From assembly GCF_015668195.1 (NCBI RefSeq), contig NZ_JADPFC010000002.1:372001-436000 (forward strand): a stretch of DNA of 64,000 nucleotides, written 5' to 3'. Under the pieces are notes generated by a model. That model was given only the letters and a program-made list of their open reading frames with translations, had not been told where the DNA came from and searched no databases. A program made the position numbers and the translations under genes. Shown one piece after another: positions 17,175 through 26,512 of the stretch. The stretch's first letter is position 1. Every line of letters starts with the position of its first letter. Source of the stretch: Romboutsia_C sp015668195. Lineage in GTDB: Bacteria; Bacillota; Clostridia; Peptostreptococcales; Peptostreptococcaceae.

Positions 17175-18362
17175 TTATCCTTGAGCTACTACACTTATTG
17201 AAGTTATTATTGCTACTGTTACAAAAAACATTATTGCAATTGCAATTATGCAAGCCAACATTACTACCATTAAGTTAGCTATTTCATTTAAAAAGCTTGA
17301 TATTTTCTCTTCTCCTATAGGCTCTACTACTATAGCAGATATTTTATAAACTAATACTACAGATAATATTTTTATAACTGGAAACAAGCAAATTCCAACT
17401 ATTAATACAAGGCCTATTCCACCAAATACACCTTTTATAAGCTGTGATGATGAGAGTAATATATCAACTGAATCAGATACAAAATTCCCTACCACTGGGA
17501 TAAAGTTTCCTAAGGCAAATTTAGCTGTTTTAACTGTAAAATTATCTATGCTTTTTACGTATAAACCTTGCATAGATACAAGTCCTAAATATATAGTAAA
17601 CATTGCTCCTATAGAAACTAAATTTATTTGTCTTATAAAAGATGATAGTTTTTTGAGTTTTATACTTTGAGATAAGTTATTTACGACTAGAATTGCAAAT
17701 GCTACAGAAATTGAAACGAATAAAAATTGTTTAAAAATTATATTTATAAATGCAACTCCACCTATAAATATTGGATTTAAAACTGTTGATGTAATAGGAA
17801 ATCCTATAAGCACCAATAATGTTATAAGTATAGGCATTATTACTTTCATTAAATTTACGGTGGAATCTATAGTATCATTACATATTGATAATATATCTTT
17901 AAATCCGACTAACGTAAGAGATACTATTGTTATAAATATTATATAAGTAATTATTTGACTTATTGCTCCCGATGAAAAAGAATTTTGTAAACTTTTAAGT
18001 AAAGATGATAATAGTGCTAGTACTAATATTAGTGATGCTACCTTTAGACTTGCTTTGAATTCATCAAATAACATATATTTTATAGATTCTTTTTTAAACA
18101 AATCTGTTATTGTTTTTTCTCCACTTATAAGTTCCTTTATAAATACTTTTAAATCGACTTTTTCTACTACTATTGAATCTTGTATAAAATTTTCTATTTC
18201 TCCTATGTTTATTTTTTCTAATTGACTATCTATATAATTATCTATACTTTTCTTTGTTTCATTATAGTTTTCATCATTATCATTTTCGTTTGAAAAACTT
18301 ATAGAAAAAGATACTATAATCATAAATATAGTAAGTATAGATGTTAAAAAACTTTTTTTCAT
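17175..18362 (-). CDS. spoIIIAE: Stage III sporulation protein AE
   Basis: A 395-aa polytopic protein with a cleavable-looking signal (residues 1-24), an extracytoplasmic N-domain, and about eight membrane segments from residue 105 on. Conserved segments include NFIPVVGNFVSDSVDILLSS and VVEPIGEEKISSFLNEI. In the SpoIIIA complex it is thought to form the export gate or channel core. Overlaps nothing; 14 bases after spoIIIAD. Confidence 0.95.
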   Translation of the reverse strand: MKKSFLTSILTIFMIIVSFSISFSNENDNDENYNETKKSIDNYIDSQLEKINIGEIENFIQDSIVVEKVDLKVFIKELISGEKTITDLFKKESIKYMLFDEFKASLKVASLILVLALLSSLLKSLQNSFSSGAISQIITYIIFITIVSLTLVGFKDILSICNDTIDSTVNLMKVIMPILITLLVLIGFPITSTVLNPIFIGGVAFINIIFKQFLFVSISVAFAILVVNNLSQSIKLKKLSSFIRQINLVSIGAMFTIYLGLVSMQGLYVKSIDNFTVKTAKFALGNFIPVVGNFVSDSVDILLSSSQLIKGVFGGIGLVLIVGICLFPVIKILSVVLVYKISAIVVEPIGEEKISSFLNEIANLMVVMLACIIAIAIMFFVTVAIITSISVVAQG

Positions 18363-18376
18363 ATGTAATCATTCTC

Positions 18377-18763
18377 CTAAGGGATAATATTTATTATCAT
18401 CTCTACAATAGATAAGAGTATTGGAAAAGACATAGTCATAACTATTACTTTTCCTCCAAATTCTAATTTGGAGGCTATACTTTTTTCTCCACAATCATTA
18501 CAAAGTTGTATTGCAAATTCCATAAGATAAGCTATACCTATTAGTTTTATTATTAAAGTTATATATACAGATGGTATATTAGCCTTCTGTGCTAAACTTT
18601 GTATACTTTCAATTATAAAGTTTAGCTTAAATATTACAGATAAAAGTATCGTTACCCCTGCAAGTATTGCTATGAAATTTGCCATCTCTGGTCTTTTAGG
18701 TCTTATAATTAAACAAATAGTCATTGCCAGTATAGCGACTCCAATAAGTTTTATAATTTCCAA
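18377..18763 (-). CDS. spoIIIAD: Stage III sporulation protein AD
   Basis: A 128-aa protein with four hydrophobic segments and the family sequence MEFAIQLCNDCGEKSIASKL between segments three and four. TTG 18761-18763 is the start, with GGGGGTGA about six bases upstream. Together with SpoIIIAC it forms the small membrane subunits of the complex. Confidence 0.93.
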   Translation of the reverse strand: MEIIKLIGVAILAMTICLIIRPKRPEMANFIAILAGVTILLSVIFKLNFIIESIQSLAQKANIPSVYITLIIKLIGIAYLMEFAIQLCNDCGEKSIASKLEFGGKVIVMTMSFPILLSIVEMIINIIP

Positions 18764-18778
18764 AATGTCACCCCCTAC

Positions 18779-18976
18779 TTAGTAAAGCATGAACATCGTC
18801 TTTATTGTATCAAATAAAACACTTACCTCTTTTAATACAATTGTAAATGCCATAACTACTCCTACTACAGTGACATATATTTGCCAGTCTTTTCTGCCTG
18901 AAGCATCTAATATAGTATTAATTATTGTTATTAAAAGTGCTCCTATACCTAACTTAAATATTAGTGAAATATCCAT
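18779..18976 (-). CDS. spoIIIAC: Stage III sporulation protein AC
   Basis: A 65-aa protein of two membrane helices (about 5-23 and 34-56) with the conserved ASGRKDWQIYVTVVG turn. Its size equals that of known SpoIIIAC proteins. It sits 10 bp after spoIIIAB and 15 bp before spoIIIAD. Confidence 0.93.
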   Translation of the reverse strand: MDISLIFKLGIGALLITIINTILDASGRKDWQIYVTVVGVVMAFTIVLKEVSVLFDTIKTMFMLY

Positions 18977-18986
18977 ACTAATCCTC

Positions 18987-19508
18987 CTATATCAAAATTA
19001 TTCCTATAGCTAATCCTATAATTGTAGATAATTTTTTATAAACTGCACCTTTTTTATTTATATCTTCTTTAGTTTCATTAGTTATGCCCTTTAAATTTTC
19101 TATACATAAATCGATCATTCTAGTTTGAGATTCTATATCACTTTTGCCTAAAGCTAATATAAGTTTTTTAACTTCATCAACCTCCTTATCTTGTAAATAG
19201 GTTTCTTTTTTTAAAATACTTATATTGTCATTTAAAATATCTTCTAATATTTTTTCAGTATTATTTGTAAGTCCATATTTTAACTTCATAAAAAACTTAT
19301 GTGTAAAATATTCTTTTTTGTTTGAAAGTCTTTCAAACATTTCTTCTAAGGTATACATACCAAAGTTCAAGTCCATTCTCATTATCTCTAATATTTTTAT
19401 GAGATCATTTACTTGTTTATGCCTTTTTGTATAAGCTTTACTTATATATTCACCTATTAAGTAGCTACAAGCTACTAAAATACCTATTATTGTAATTTTA
19501 ATTTGCAA
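18987..19508 (-). CDS. spoIIIAB: Stage III sporulation protein AB
   Basis: A 173-aa protein with membrane segments at both ends (about 4-18 and 157-172) and a helical cytoplasmic domain, related to type II/IV secretion GspF proteins. TTG 19506-19508 is the start; it overlaps the end of spoIIIAA by 11 bases, giving translational coupling with its ATPase partner. LEIMRMDLNFGMYTLEEMF is the conserved first helix pair. Confidence 0.92.
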   Translation of the reverse strand: MQIKITIIGILVACSYLIGEYISKAYTKRHKQVNDLIKILEIMRMDLNFGMYTLEEMFERLSNKKEYFTHKFFMKLKYGLTNNTEKILEDILNDNISILKKETYLQDKEVDEVKKLILALGKSDIESQTRMIDLCIENLKGITNETKEDINKKGAVYKKLSTIIGLAIGIILI

Positions 19509-20466
19509 AATACCATCTCTTTTCTTCTAAATCATATATTTTATCTATTGTTCCTGGCCCATTTTTAGCAGAAAGTATAATTACTTTTTTAAATAGCTCT
19601 TTATCTAATAATCTATTTAATTCTTTTCTATTTTTTATATCTTCTATAGAATCACCATGTACTGTAGTTATTAAGCTAACACCACTATTTAAAGCCGTAT
19701 ATAAGGCATCTATTTCACCTTTACTACCTATTTCGTCTGTTACTATTAAATTAGGTGACATAGACCTAAGTAACATTATTATTCCTATATCTTTGGGACA
19801 AGTTTCTATTATGTCAGTTCTTATTCCTACATCCATTTGAGGTATTCCAAGATATGATCCTCCTATTTCATTACGTTCATCTATTAAAGCAACCTTTATA
19901 CCTTTAAATCCATAATCTTTATTCCCATTACTTAAATTTCTTACTATATCTCTTACTAGAGTTGTTTTGCCACACTGAGGTGGAGATATTATTAAAGTGT
20001 TATTTACTGAATTGCTTCCTTTTATGATATGATTTAAAATTTTATTAGAGCATCCTATAACTTCCTTTGATACTCTTATATTTAAAGATGATACATGCTT
20101 TATATTTTTAACTTGTCCATCTTCAACTATTGCCTTCCCAACAATACCTACTCTATGTCCTCCTCTTAATGTTATAAATCCTTTTTTTATATCATCAATA
20201 AAAGAATGTATTGAATATTTGCATATCATTTGGAAGCTTTGCTCTATATCATCCTTAGTTACTATGTATGAATCACCATAGCTAGTTTCAAGCTTGTTCA
20301 AGTTTATATTATAAAAATAGTCCTTATTATTTGAATTTATGATAAGTGGTTTATTACAGCGTAATCTTATCTCTTCTATACTTATGCCATCTTTTATTAT
20401 ATTTTTAATTTTATCCCTTACGTTAATTGCTAGTGAATTTATAACTTCATTGCTAAGTTCATACAT
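19498..20466 (-). CDS. spoIIIAA: Stage III sporulation protein AA (secretion ATPase)
   Basis: A 322-aa cytoplasmic ATPase related to type II/IV secretion motors. Walker A ISPPQCGKTTLVRD (about 163-176), Walker B LIVTDEIGS, and EIGGSYLGIPQMDVG plus LNSGVSLITTVHG. The first Walker Gly is Ser here, a substitution I regard as tolerated. It is the first gene of the spoIIIAA-AH operon, which sigma-E drives in the mother cell of Bacillus; I could not assign a sigma-E promoter with confidence in the 87 bases upstream. RBS AGGAGGAGG. Confidence 0.95.
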   Translation of the reverse strand: MYELSNEVINSLAINVRDKIKNIIKDGISIEEIRLRCNKPLIINSNNKDYFYNINLNKLETSYGDSYIVTKDDIEQSFQMICKYSIHSFIDDIKKGFITLRGGHRVGIVGKAIVEDGQVKNIKHVSSLNIRVSKEVIGCSNKILNHIIKGSNSVNNTLIISPPQCGKTTLVRDIVRNLSNGNKDYGFKGIKVALIDERNEIGGSYLGIPQMDVGIRTDIIETCPKDIGIIMLLRSMSPNLIVTDEIGSKGEIDALYTALNSGVSLITTVHGDSIEDIKNRKELNRLLDKELFKKVIILSAKNGPGTIDKIYDLEEKRWYFAN

Positions 20467-20525
20467 AACTATCCTCCTCCTTTGTATATATAAATTCTAT
20501 TAAATAAACATAAAATTTATGACAA

Positions 20526-20551
20526 CAAAAAAAGAAGTCATAAGACTCCTT
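20526..20551 (-). terminator. Terminator of the 142-aa membrane protein gene
   Basis: A stem of about eight pairs with one mismatch and a four-base loop (centre AGTC-TTAT-GACT), then TTTTTTT on the minus strand, directly after the stop codon and before spoIIIAA. Confidence 0.65.
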
Positions 20552-20553
20552 CT

Positions 20554-20982
20554 CTATTTCCATCTTTTCCATTGTACTATAAATAAAATACCTGCTAAAA
20601 ATAATGCACTTCCTATACCTATATATACTGGTGACCAGTATATTGGTTTTACAAATGAACTTTCTCTAATAGTTATACCTAATGTCATCATAACAGCCAT
20701 TATTATATAGCTTTTAGTGTCAAAGAATGAGAATATGCATAGTTTTTCTTTATCTTTGTCAGCTATTCTATCTCTATGTTTGTTAACTAATTTTTTAAAT
20801 ATAAAATTGAAAAATATATAAAATACTACTATAGATACTATTATTGATATTATTATTTTACTTCTTAAACTTAAAAATGCATCAAGCCCAAGTTTTAAAA
20901 CCATCCCTCCAGCTAAAATCCATACTATTCCAGCTATTAATAGTAGATTTTTCTTATAACATCTTGGTACAAAATTTTCCAT
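20554..20982 (-). CDS. Conserved hypothetical four-helix membrane protein
   Basis: A 142-aa protein I do not recognise. It has four hydrophobic segments (about 13-31, 42-62, 91-105, 119-137) and a basic loop KKLVNKHRDRIADKDKEKLC. The pattern VWILAGGMVLKLG and YIGIGSALFLAGILF resembles small clostridial membrane proteins of unknown role. It is a single-gene unit between fabF and spoIIIAA with its own terminator. ATG 20980-20982 has GGAGATGACGGA before it. A sporulation role is suggested only by position. Confidence 0.75.
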   Translation of the reverse strand: MENFVPRCYKKNLLLIAGIVWILAGGMVLKLGLDAFLSLRSKIIISIIVSIVVFYIFFNFIFKKLVNKHRDRIADKDKEKLCIFSFFDTKSYIIMAVMMTLGITIRESSFVKPIYWSPVYIGIGSALFLAGILFIVQWKRWK

Positions 20983-21153
20983 ATTCCGTCATCTCCATAA
21001 ATTTTTTGCTCCTTTAATTATACCCTTATATTTTTATATAAAACTTTATATACAAAATATTTTCTATACTAATTTAATTTATTATATATTAAGATTTTAG
21101 TGCTTACTTTTATAACCTACCAAAAACAAATAAAGTATATAATCCTTATAATT

Positions 21154-21189
21154 AAAATAGACTTTCTACTTTTGTAGAAAGTCTATTTT
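21154..21189 (-). terminator. Terminator of the fab operon
   Basis: A perfect 16-base stem AAAATAGACTTTCTAC / GTAGAAAGTCTATTTT with a four-base loop, one base past the fabF stop codon. Confidence 0.88.
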
Positions 21190-21190
21190 A

Positions 21191-22426
21191 CTAATATTTC
21201 TTTAATACTATAGATGCGTTATGCCCACCAAACCCTAGTGAATTTGATAATGCATATCTAACTTTTTTATTTCTTCCTTTATCTAATACATAATCTAAAT
21301 CAAGTTCTTCATCTACATTTTGAACATTTACTGTAGGCGGTATAAAGTTATCTTTTATACTCATGGCACAAACTACTGCTTCTACTCCACCTGCTGCTCC
21401 TAATAAATGTCCTGTCATAGACTTAGTTGATGATACACATATGTCATATGCTTTTTCTTTAAATACTGTTTTTATGGCTTGTGTTTCAAGTTTATCATTG
21501 TAGTAAGTAGATGTTCCATGTGCATTTATATAGTCAACTTCTTCTATAGGAACCTCTCCATCTTTTAGGGCCATTTCCATAGAACGAGCTGCTCCTTCAC
21601 CATTTTCAGCTGGTGTCGTCATATGATATGCATCTGCTGTTAATCCATACCCTACAATTTCAGCATATATATTAGCATTTCTTTTTAAAGCATGCTCCAA
21701 TTCTTCTAGTATTAAAACTCCTGAACCTTCTCCCATGATAAATCCATCTCTATCTTTATCAAATGGTCTTGATGCAGTTTTTGGATCATCATTTCTAGTT
21801 GACATAGCCTTCATATTACAAAATCCTGCAAATGCAAGTGGAGTTATAGGAGCTTCACTTCCTCCTGCTACCATAATATCCGCATCTCCTCTTTGTACTA
21901 TCTTAAAAGCATCTCCTATTGAATGTGTCCCTGATGCGCAAGCTGTGCATACATTTGTATTCGCTCCTTTAGCTCCTAAAAATATAGACACTTGACCTGA
22001 TGCCATATTTCCTATCATCATAGGAACTAAAAATGGACTTACTCTTTTGTTTCCTTTGTCTAAAAGAATTTTATGTTGTTGTTCTATAGTTTCAACTCCA
22101 CCTATTCCTGTTCCTATTATTACACCCATACGATCTTTATTTATAGAATCTAAGTTTAATTTTGCATCTTCTACTGCCATTTTAGATGCAGCTATAGCAT
22201 ATTGAGTAAATTTATCTAATCTTTTTATTTCTTTTTTATTTATATATTCTTCTGGATTAAAATCTTTTACTTCTCCTGCTATTTGAGTTTGGAAAGTACT
22301 AGCATCAAATCTAGTTACAGTGTCGATTCCACAAACACCAGCTTTTATATTTTTCCAAAAGTCTTCTTTATTATTTCCTATAGGTGTAACACATCCTAAA
22401 CCAGTTATTACAACTCTCTTTTTCAT
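21191..22426 (-). CDS. fabF: 3-oxoacyl-ACP synthase II
   Basis: A 411-aa thiolase-fold condensing enzyme that extends acyl-ACP with malonyl-ACP. Starts MKKRVVITGLGCVTPIGNN; nucleophile Cys in NVCTACASGTHSIG (about 163), His in INAHGTSTYYND (about 303) and His in SMTGHLLGAAGGVEA (about 340): the Cys-His-His triad. Ends NSLGFGGHNASIVLKKY. Last gene of the fapR operon, 15 bases after acpP. Confidence 0.97.
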   Translation of the reverse strand: MKKRVVITGLGCVTPIGNNKEDFWKNIKAGVCGIDTVTRFDASTFQTQIAGEVKDFNPEEYINKKEIKRLDKFTQYAIAASKMAVEDAKLNLDSINKDRMGVIIGTGIGGVETIEQQHKILLDKGNKRVSPFLVPMMIGNMASGQVSIFLGAKGANTNVCTACASGTHSIGDAFKIVQRGDADIMVAGGSEAPITPLAFAGFCNMKAMSTRNDDPKTASRPFDKDRDGFIMGEGSGVLILEELEHALKRNANIYAEIVGYGLTADAYHMTTPAENGEGAARSMEMALKDGEVPIEEVDYINAHGTSTYYNDKLETQAIKTVFKEKAYDICVSSTKSMTGHLLGAAGGVEAVVCAMSIKDNFIPPTVNVQNVDEELDLDYVLDKGRNKKVRYALSNSLGFGGHNASIVLKKY

Positions 22427-22441
22427 AGAGAAATACCTCCA

Positions 22442-22666
22442 CTATTTATTAGCTTCTATAAATTTAACTATATCTCCTATAGATTTGAAGTTTTCTGCTT
22501 CTGTATCTGGTATTTCCACTCCAAATTCATCTTCTAAAGCCATTATTATTTCTACTGCATCTAATGAATCAGCTTCTAAATCCTTCATTAATGAAGTCTC
22601 CATTGTTATTTCCTTATCTTCTACACTTAATTGCTCTCTTATTATTTCTACAACTTTTTCAAACAT
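22442..22666 (-). CDS. acpP: Acyl carrier protein
   Basis: A 74-aa acidic four-helix protein with the phosphopantetheine attachment serine in EADSLDAVEIIMALEDEFG. RBS AGGAGGAAA. The 176-bp gap between fabG and acpP is the widest in the fab cluster and holds only AT-rich sequence with a weak hairpin near 22800-22845, so acpP-fabF may also have its own promoter. Confidence 0.97.
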   Translation of the reverse strand: MFEKVVEIIREQLSVEDKEITMETSLMKDLEADSLDAVEIIMALEDEFGVEIPDTEAENFKSIGDIVKFIEANK

Positions 22667-22842
22667 TTTTATTTCCTCCTAATTTTTCAAAATTTTCAAT
22701 CTTTTTATTTTATAACTATACATACATAAAGTTTACTTTGCTAATATCACCAAGGATATAGCTCGTATTCACTCATTTTCATCTATTTCTAAATGATTTA
22801 TAATAAAGTCTTTAAATTATCAATAAATTTTAAAAATCTTTA

Positions 22843-23592
22843 TTATTGCATTACCATTCCACCATCTACATTTATAACCTGACCAGTTATATAACTAGAC
22901 ATATCACTTGCTAAAAATACTACTGCATTAGCTACATCTTCTGGTTTTCCAAATTCTTTTTTAGGGATAGTACTTAACATGCTATTTTTTATATCATCAC
23001 TTAATATTTTTGTCATATCAGTGTCTATAAATCCTGGTGCTACTGCATTTATATTTATATTCCTTGATGCAAGTTCTCTTGCTGTTGATTTTGTAAATCC
23101 TATAACTCCTGCCTTAGATGCACAGTAATTTCCTTGACCTGCATTTCCTATTATCCCTACTACAGATGATATATTTATTATTTTTCCATATTTATTTTTC
23201 ATCATAGGTCTAGTAACTGCCTTAGTACAATTGAATACACCTTTTAAATTTATATCTATTACCTTATCAAAATCTTCTTCCTTCATTTTCATAAGTAAGT
23301 TATCTTTAGTTATACCTGCATTGTTTACTAATATATCAACTCTACCAAATTCTTTTATAGTTTTATCTATCATTTCATTAACTTCTTCAGATTTTGATAC
23401 ATCACATTTTATAACTATACATTTTGCACCTAAATTTTCTATATCTTCTTTTGTTTTTAATGCTTCTTCTTCTTTAGATGTATAGTTTATAACTATATTA
23501 GCTCCATTATATGCAAGTTTTTTAGCAATCTCTTTTCCTATACCTCTAGACCCACCTGTTATTACTGCTATTTTATTTTTCAGATTTAACAT
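22843..23592 (-). CDS. fabG: 3-oxoacyl-ACP reductase
   Basis: A 249-aa short-chain dehydrogenase using NADPH to reduce 3-oxoacyl-ACP. Rossmann motif TGGSRGIGKEIAKKL (about 12-26), NNAG, catalytic Ser in INISSVVGI, and YCASKAGVIGFTK with the Tyr/Lys pair. C-terminal ASDMSSYITGQVINVDGG is family-typical. The first 7 bases overlap the end of fabD. Confidence 0.97.
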   Translation of the reverse strand: MLNLKNKIAVITGGSRGIGKEIAKKLAYNGANIVINYTSKEEEALKTKEDIENLGAKCIVIKCDVSKSEEVNEMIDKTIKEFGRVDILVNNAGITKDNLLMKMKEEDFDKVIDINLKGVFNCTKAVTRPMMKNKYGKIINISSVVGIIGNAGQGNYCASKAGVIGFTKSTARELASRNININAVAPGFIDTDMTKILSDDIKNSMLSTIPKKEFGKPEDVANAVVFLASDMSSYITGQVINVDGGMVMQ

Positions 23593-24542
23593 ACTATCTC
23601 TCCATTCTTATAGCTCTTTACGAATTCTTCTAAAGAATCCATATTCTCTATATTATAAATATTTACATTTTTATCTATATTTAAAGATATCTTCTTTATA
23701 AATCCTTTTAAGGTTTTTCCTGGGCCTATTTCTATAAATGTGTCATAACCTTCATTTATTAACTTTTCTATTGAATCTTCCCAAAGTACAGAAGAACTAA
23801 CTTGTGATATAAGTAAATCCTTGCCTTCATCTTCATAGTATTTTGCATTAACATTTGATACTACACTTACCTTAGGTTTTCTTATGTTAACCTTATTTAA
23901 TTCTTTAGATAATTTTATTCCTGCTTCTTTTAACATTGATGAATGAAATGGACCACTAACATTTAACTTAACAGCTCTTTTAGCTCCATTTTCTTTTAGT
24001 AATTTTATAGCTTTATCTATATGTTTATTTTCTCCTGATATAACTACTTGCCCTGGAGAATTATAGTTTGCTACCTCGACTATTCCATCATCTATATTAT
24101 CTATTATGTTTTTTAGCTTATTCCTATCTAATCCTAGTATAGCAGCCATAGCTCCTTTATCTACTGGGACAGCTTCTTGCATAAATCTTCCTCTTTTTTT
24201 AACTAAAGAAACGGCCTCCTCAAATTCAATAGCATCTGCAGCTACTAACGCACTATATTCCCCTAATGATAATCCTAAACATGCATCATATTTAAAGTCT
24301 ATTTTTTCGCTTAACGATTTTAAAAGAGCTATACTATGAGTAACTATCGCTGGCTGAGTATTTTCTGTTTTAGATAAAGTTTCATTATCACCTTCAAACA
24401 TTATATGTTTTAGGTCCATGTCTAAAACTTCACAAGCTCTATCTATAACGTCTTTGGCTATACTATCATTTTCATATATATCTTTTGCCATGCCTACATA
24501 CTGACTTCCTTGTCCTGGAAATACTAATGCTATTTTACCCAT
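23586..24542 (-). CDS. fabD: Malonyl-CoA:ACP transacylase
   Basis: A 318-aa enzyme moving malonyl from CoA to ACP. FPGQGSQYVGMAKD at the start, nucleophile Ser in CLGLSLGEYSALVAA (about 92), an Arg in VKKRGRFMQEAV, catalytic His in SGPFHSSMLKEAG (about 203), and IGPGKTLKGFIKK. It follows fabK by 15 bases and overlaps fabG. Confidence 0.97.
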   Translation of the reverse strand: MGKIALVFPGQGSQYVGMAKDIYENDSIAKDVIDRACEVLDMDLKHIMFEGDNETLSKTENTQPAIVTHSIALLKSLSEKIDFKYDACLGLSLGEYSALVAADAIEFEEAVSLVKKRGRFMQEAVPVDKGAMAAILGLDRNKLKNIIDNIDDGIVEVANYNSPGQVVISGENKHIDKAIKLLKENGAKRAVKLNVSGPFHSSMLKEAGIKLSKELNKVNIRKPKVSVVSNVNAKYYEDEGKDLLISQVSSSVLWEDSIEKLINEGYDTFIEIGPGKTLKGFIKKISLNIDKNVNIYNIENMDSLEEFVKSYKNGEIVC

Positions 24543-24557
24543 AAGCCACCTCCTAAT

Positions 24558-25487
24558 CTATAAATTTATACTTGGCATTATCTCTTTAGCTTGGTTGACT
24601 ATATCATCTATAATTTCCTTACAAGGCTTAATATCTTTTACTATAGATGCTATTTGACCAGCCATAAACGACCCATTTTCAATATCCCCATCTATAGTAG
24701 CAATTCTTAAGGATCCCACACATTTTTTATCTATCTCTTTTGGATCTAATCCTTGCTTTTCCATACTAAGAACTTCTTTTGATAATTTATTTTTAAGTGT
24801 CCTAACAGGATGGCCTGTACTTCTTCCTGTTACTATAGCGTCTCTATCTTTAGATTTTATAATCATATTCTTATAGTTTTCATGTACACTACACTCTTCA
24901 CTACATATAAATCTAGTTCCTATTTGAACTCCTTTAGCTCCTAGGACAAGTGCTGCAACAACGCCTCTTCCATCAGCTATACCACCTGCTGCTATAACAG
25001 GTATATTAACTGCATCTACAACTTGCGGGGTTAGCACCATAGTAGTTAATTCTCCTATGTGACCTCCGGCTTCTGTTCCTTCAACTATAACTGCATCTGC
25101 TCCTAGCTTTTCCATTCTCTGCGCTAATGCTATTGTTGGAACTACTGGTATAACTTTTACATTTGCCTTTTTAAGTCTTTTCATATACTTTGCTGGGTTA
25201 CCTGCTCCTGTTGTTATCACAGGTATATTTTCTTCTATTACCAAATCTATTATTTCATCTGCAAATGGAGATAATAGCATTACATTTACACCAAAAGGCT
25301 TATCTGTAAACTCCTTGCATTTTCTTATTTCTTCTTTTATTATTTCCTTTGGTGCATTACCACCTGCAATAATTCCTAATCCACCTGCATTTGAAACAGC
25401 ACTTGCTAAATTGGCATTAGCAACCCATGCCATTCCGCCTTGTATTATAGGATATTGTATATTTAATAATTCACAAATTTTATTCAT
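24558..25487 (-). CDS. fabK: Enoyl-ACP reductase II (FMN-dependent FabK)
   Basis: A 309-aa TIM-barrel flavoprotein of the nitronate monooxygenase/FabK family, the triclosan-insensitive enoyl-ACP reductase of many clostridia and streptococci. Motifs: NIQYPIIQGGMAWVA, GAGNPAKYMKRL, VEGTEAGGHIGELTT (catalytic His and phosphate loop), VIAAGGIADGRGVVAAL and GVQIGTRFICSEEC. The frame is open upstream to 25547, but ATG 25485-25487 sits five bases from AGGAGGA and matches the family start. Being in the fab operon supports enoyl reduction over nitronate oxidation. Confidence 0.94.
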   Translation of the reverse strand: MNKICELLNIQYPIIQGGMAWVANANLASAVSNAGGLGIIAGGNAPKEIIKEEIRKCKEFTDKPFGVNVMLLSPFADEIIDLVIEENIPVITTGAGNPAKYMKRLKKANVKVIPVVPTIALAQRMEKLGADAVIVEGTEAGGHIGELTTMVLTPQVVDAVNIPVIAAGGIADGRGVVAALVLGAKGVQIGTRFICSEECSVHENYKNMIIKSKDRDAIVTGRSTGHPVRTLKNKLSKEVLSMEKQGLDPKEIDKKCVGSLRIATIDGDIENGSFMAGQIASIVKDIKPCKEIIDDIVNQAKEIMPSINL

Positions 25488-25497
25488 CATTTCCTCC

Positions 25498-26484
25498 TTA
25501 TATACTCCATTTAATAACTGAAGCTCCCCAAGTAAGTCCTCCACCAAATCCTACTAATACTACGTTATCATCTTTTTTGATTTTAGAACTTCTATATGCT
25601 TCATCCATAGCAACAGGGATTGATGCTGCAGACATATTTCCGCATTTGTGTAAATTTACATAAACTTTATCCATACTTAACTTAAGTCTTTTTGCCGATG
25701 CCTCTATTATTCTTATATTTGCTTGATGTGGTATAAGATAATCTATATCATTAGTGTCCAAACCTGCCATTTCTATAGCCTTTATGGATGCATCTCCCAT
25801 TATCCTAACTGCAAATTTGTATACGTCATTTCCTGCCATTTTTATAGTGTGAAGATTATCCTCTACAGTGCTTTTACTAGCTGGAAGCCTAGATCCTCCA
25901 GCTGGTATATTTAAGAAGTCTTTACCTCTTCCATCTGCACCAAGGTAAGTAGATAGTATTCCACCATCATTTACTTTACCTATAACAACTGCTCCCGCTC
26001 CATCTCCAAATAGGATAGAAGTACCTCTATCACTGTAGTCTAATACCCTTGAAAGTACTTCTGCTCCTATTACCAAGATGTTTTTATAGCAGTTAGTTTC
26101 TATAAATTGTTTAGCGATAGTTAATCCATATACAAAACCTGAACATGCAGCTGATATATCAAAAGCACAAGCATTAACTGCACCTATTTTTTCTTGTACT
26201 AAACATGCAGTTGATGGAAATGCCATATCTGGTGTAGCAGTTGCTACTATTATAAGATCAATTTCACTTGCTTGTAAATTTGCACATTCCATAGCTTTAA
26301 GCGCTGCCTTTGCAGATAAATCTGATGTTGATTCATTAGCATCAGCTATTTTTCTTTCACTTATTCCTGTTCTAGTTTTTATCCATTCATCATTTGTATC
26401 TAATATTTTTTCAAAGTAAGAATTATTTACTACCTTTTTAGGTAGGTAACTTCCTACGCCTAATATACCAGCTTTTTTGTTCAT
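25498..26484 (-). CDS. fabH: 3-oxoacyl-ACP synthase III
   Basis: A 328-aa condensing enzyme that starts fatty acid synthesis from acyl-CoA and malonyl-ACP. Start MNKKAGILGVGSYLPKKVV; nucleophile Cys in FDISAACSGFVYGL (about 114), His in DYLIPHQANIRIIEA (about 253) and Asn in NLHKCGNMSAASIP (about 283). Ends LVGFGGGLTWGASVIKW. Ten bases separate its stop from the fabK frame, within one transcript. Confidence 0.97.
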   Translation of the reverse strand: MNKKAGILGVGSYLPKKVVNNSYFEKILDTNDEWIKTRTGISERKIADANESTSDLSAKAALKAMECANLQASEIDLIIVATATPDMAFPSTACLVQEKIGAVNACAFDISAACSGFVYGLTIAKQFIETNCYKNILVIGAEVLSRVLDYSDRGTSILFGDGAGAVVIGKVNDGGILSTYLGADGRGKDFLNIPAGGSRLPASKSTVEDNLHTIKMAGNDVYKFAVRIMGDASIKAIEMAGLDTNDIDYLIPHQANIRIIEASAKRLKLSMDKVYVNLHKCGNMSAASIPVAMDEAYRSSKIKKDDNVVLVGFGGGLTWGASVIKWSI

Positions 26485-26512
26485 ATATAAATTAACCCTC
26501 CATACGAGTTTT

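Noticed and set aside
22739..22761. Imperfect repeat GCTAATATC / GATATAGC upstream of acpP as an operator
   Set aside because: The arms need a bulge to pair and do not resemble the FapR box.
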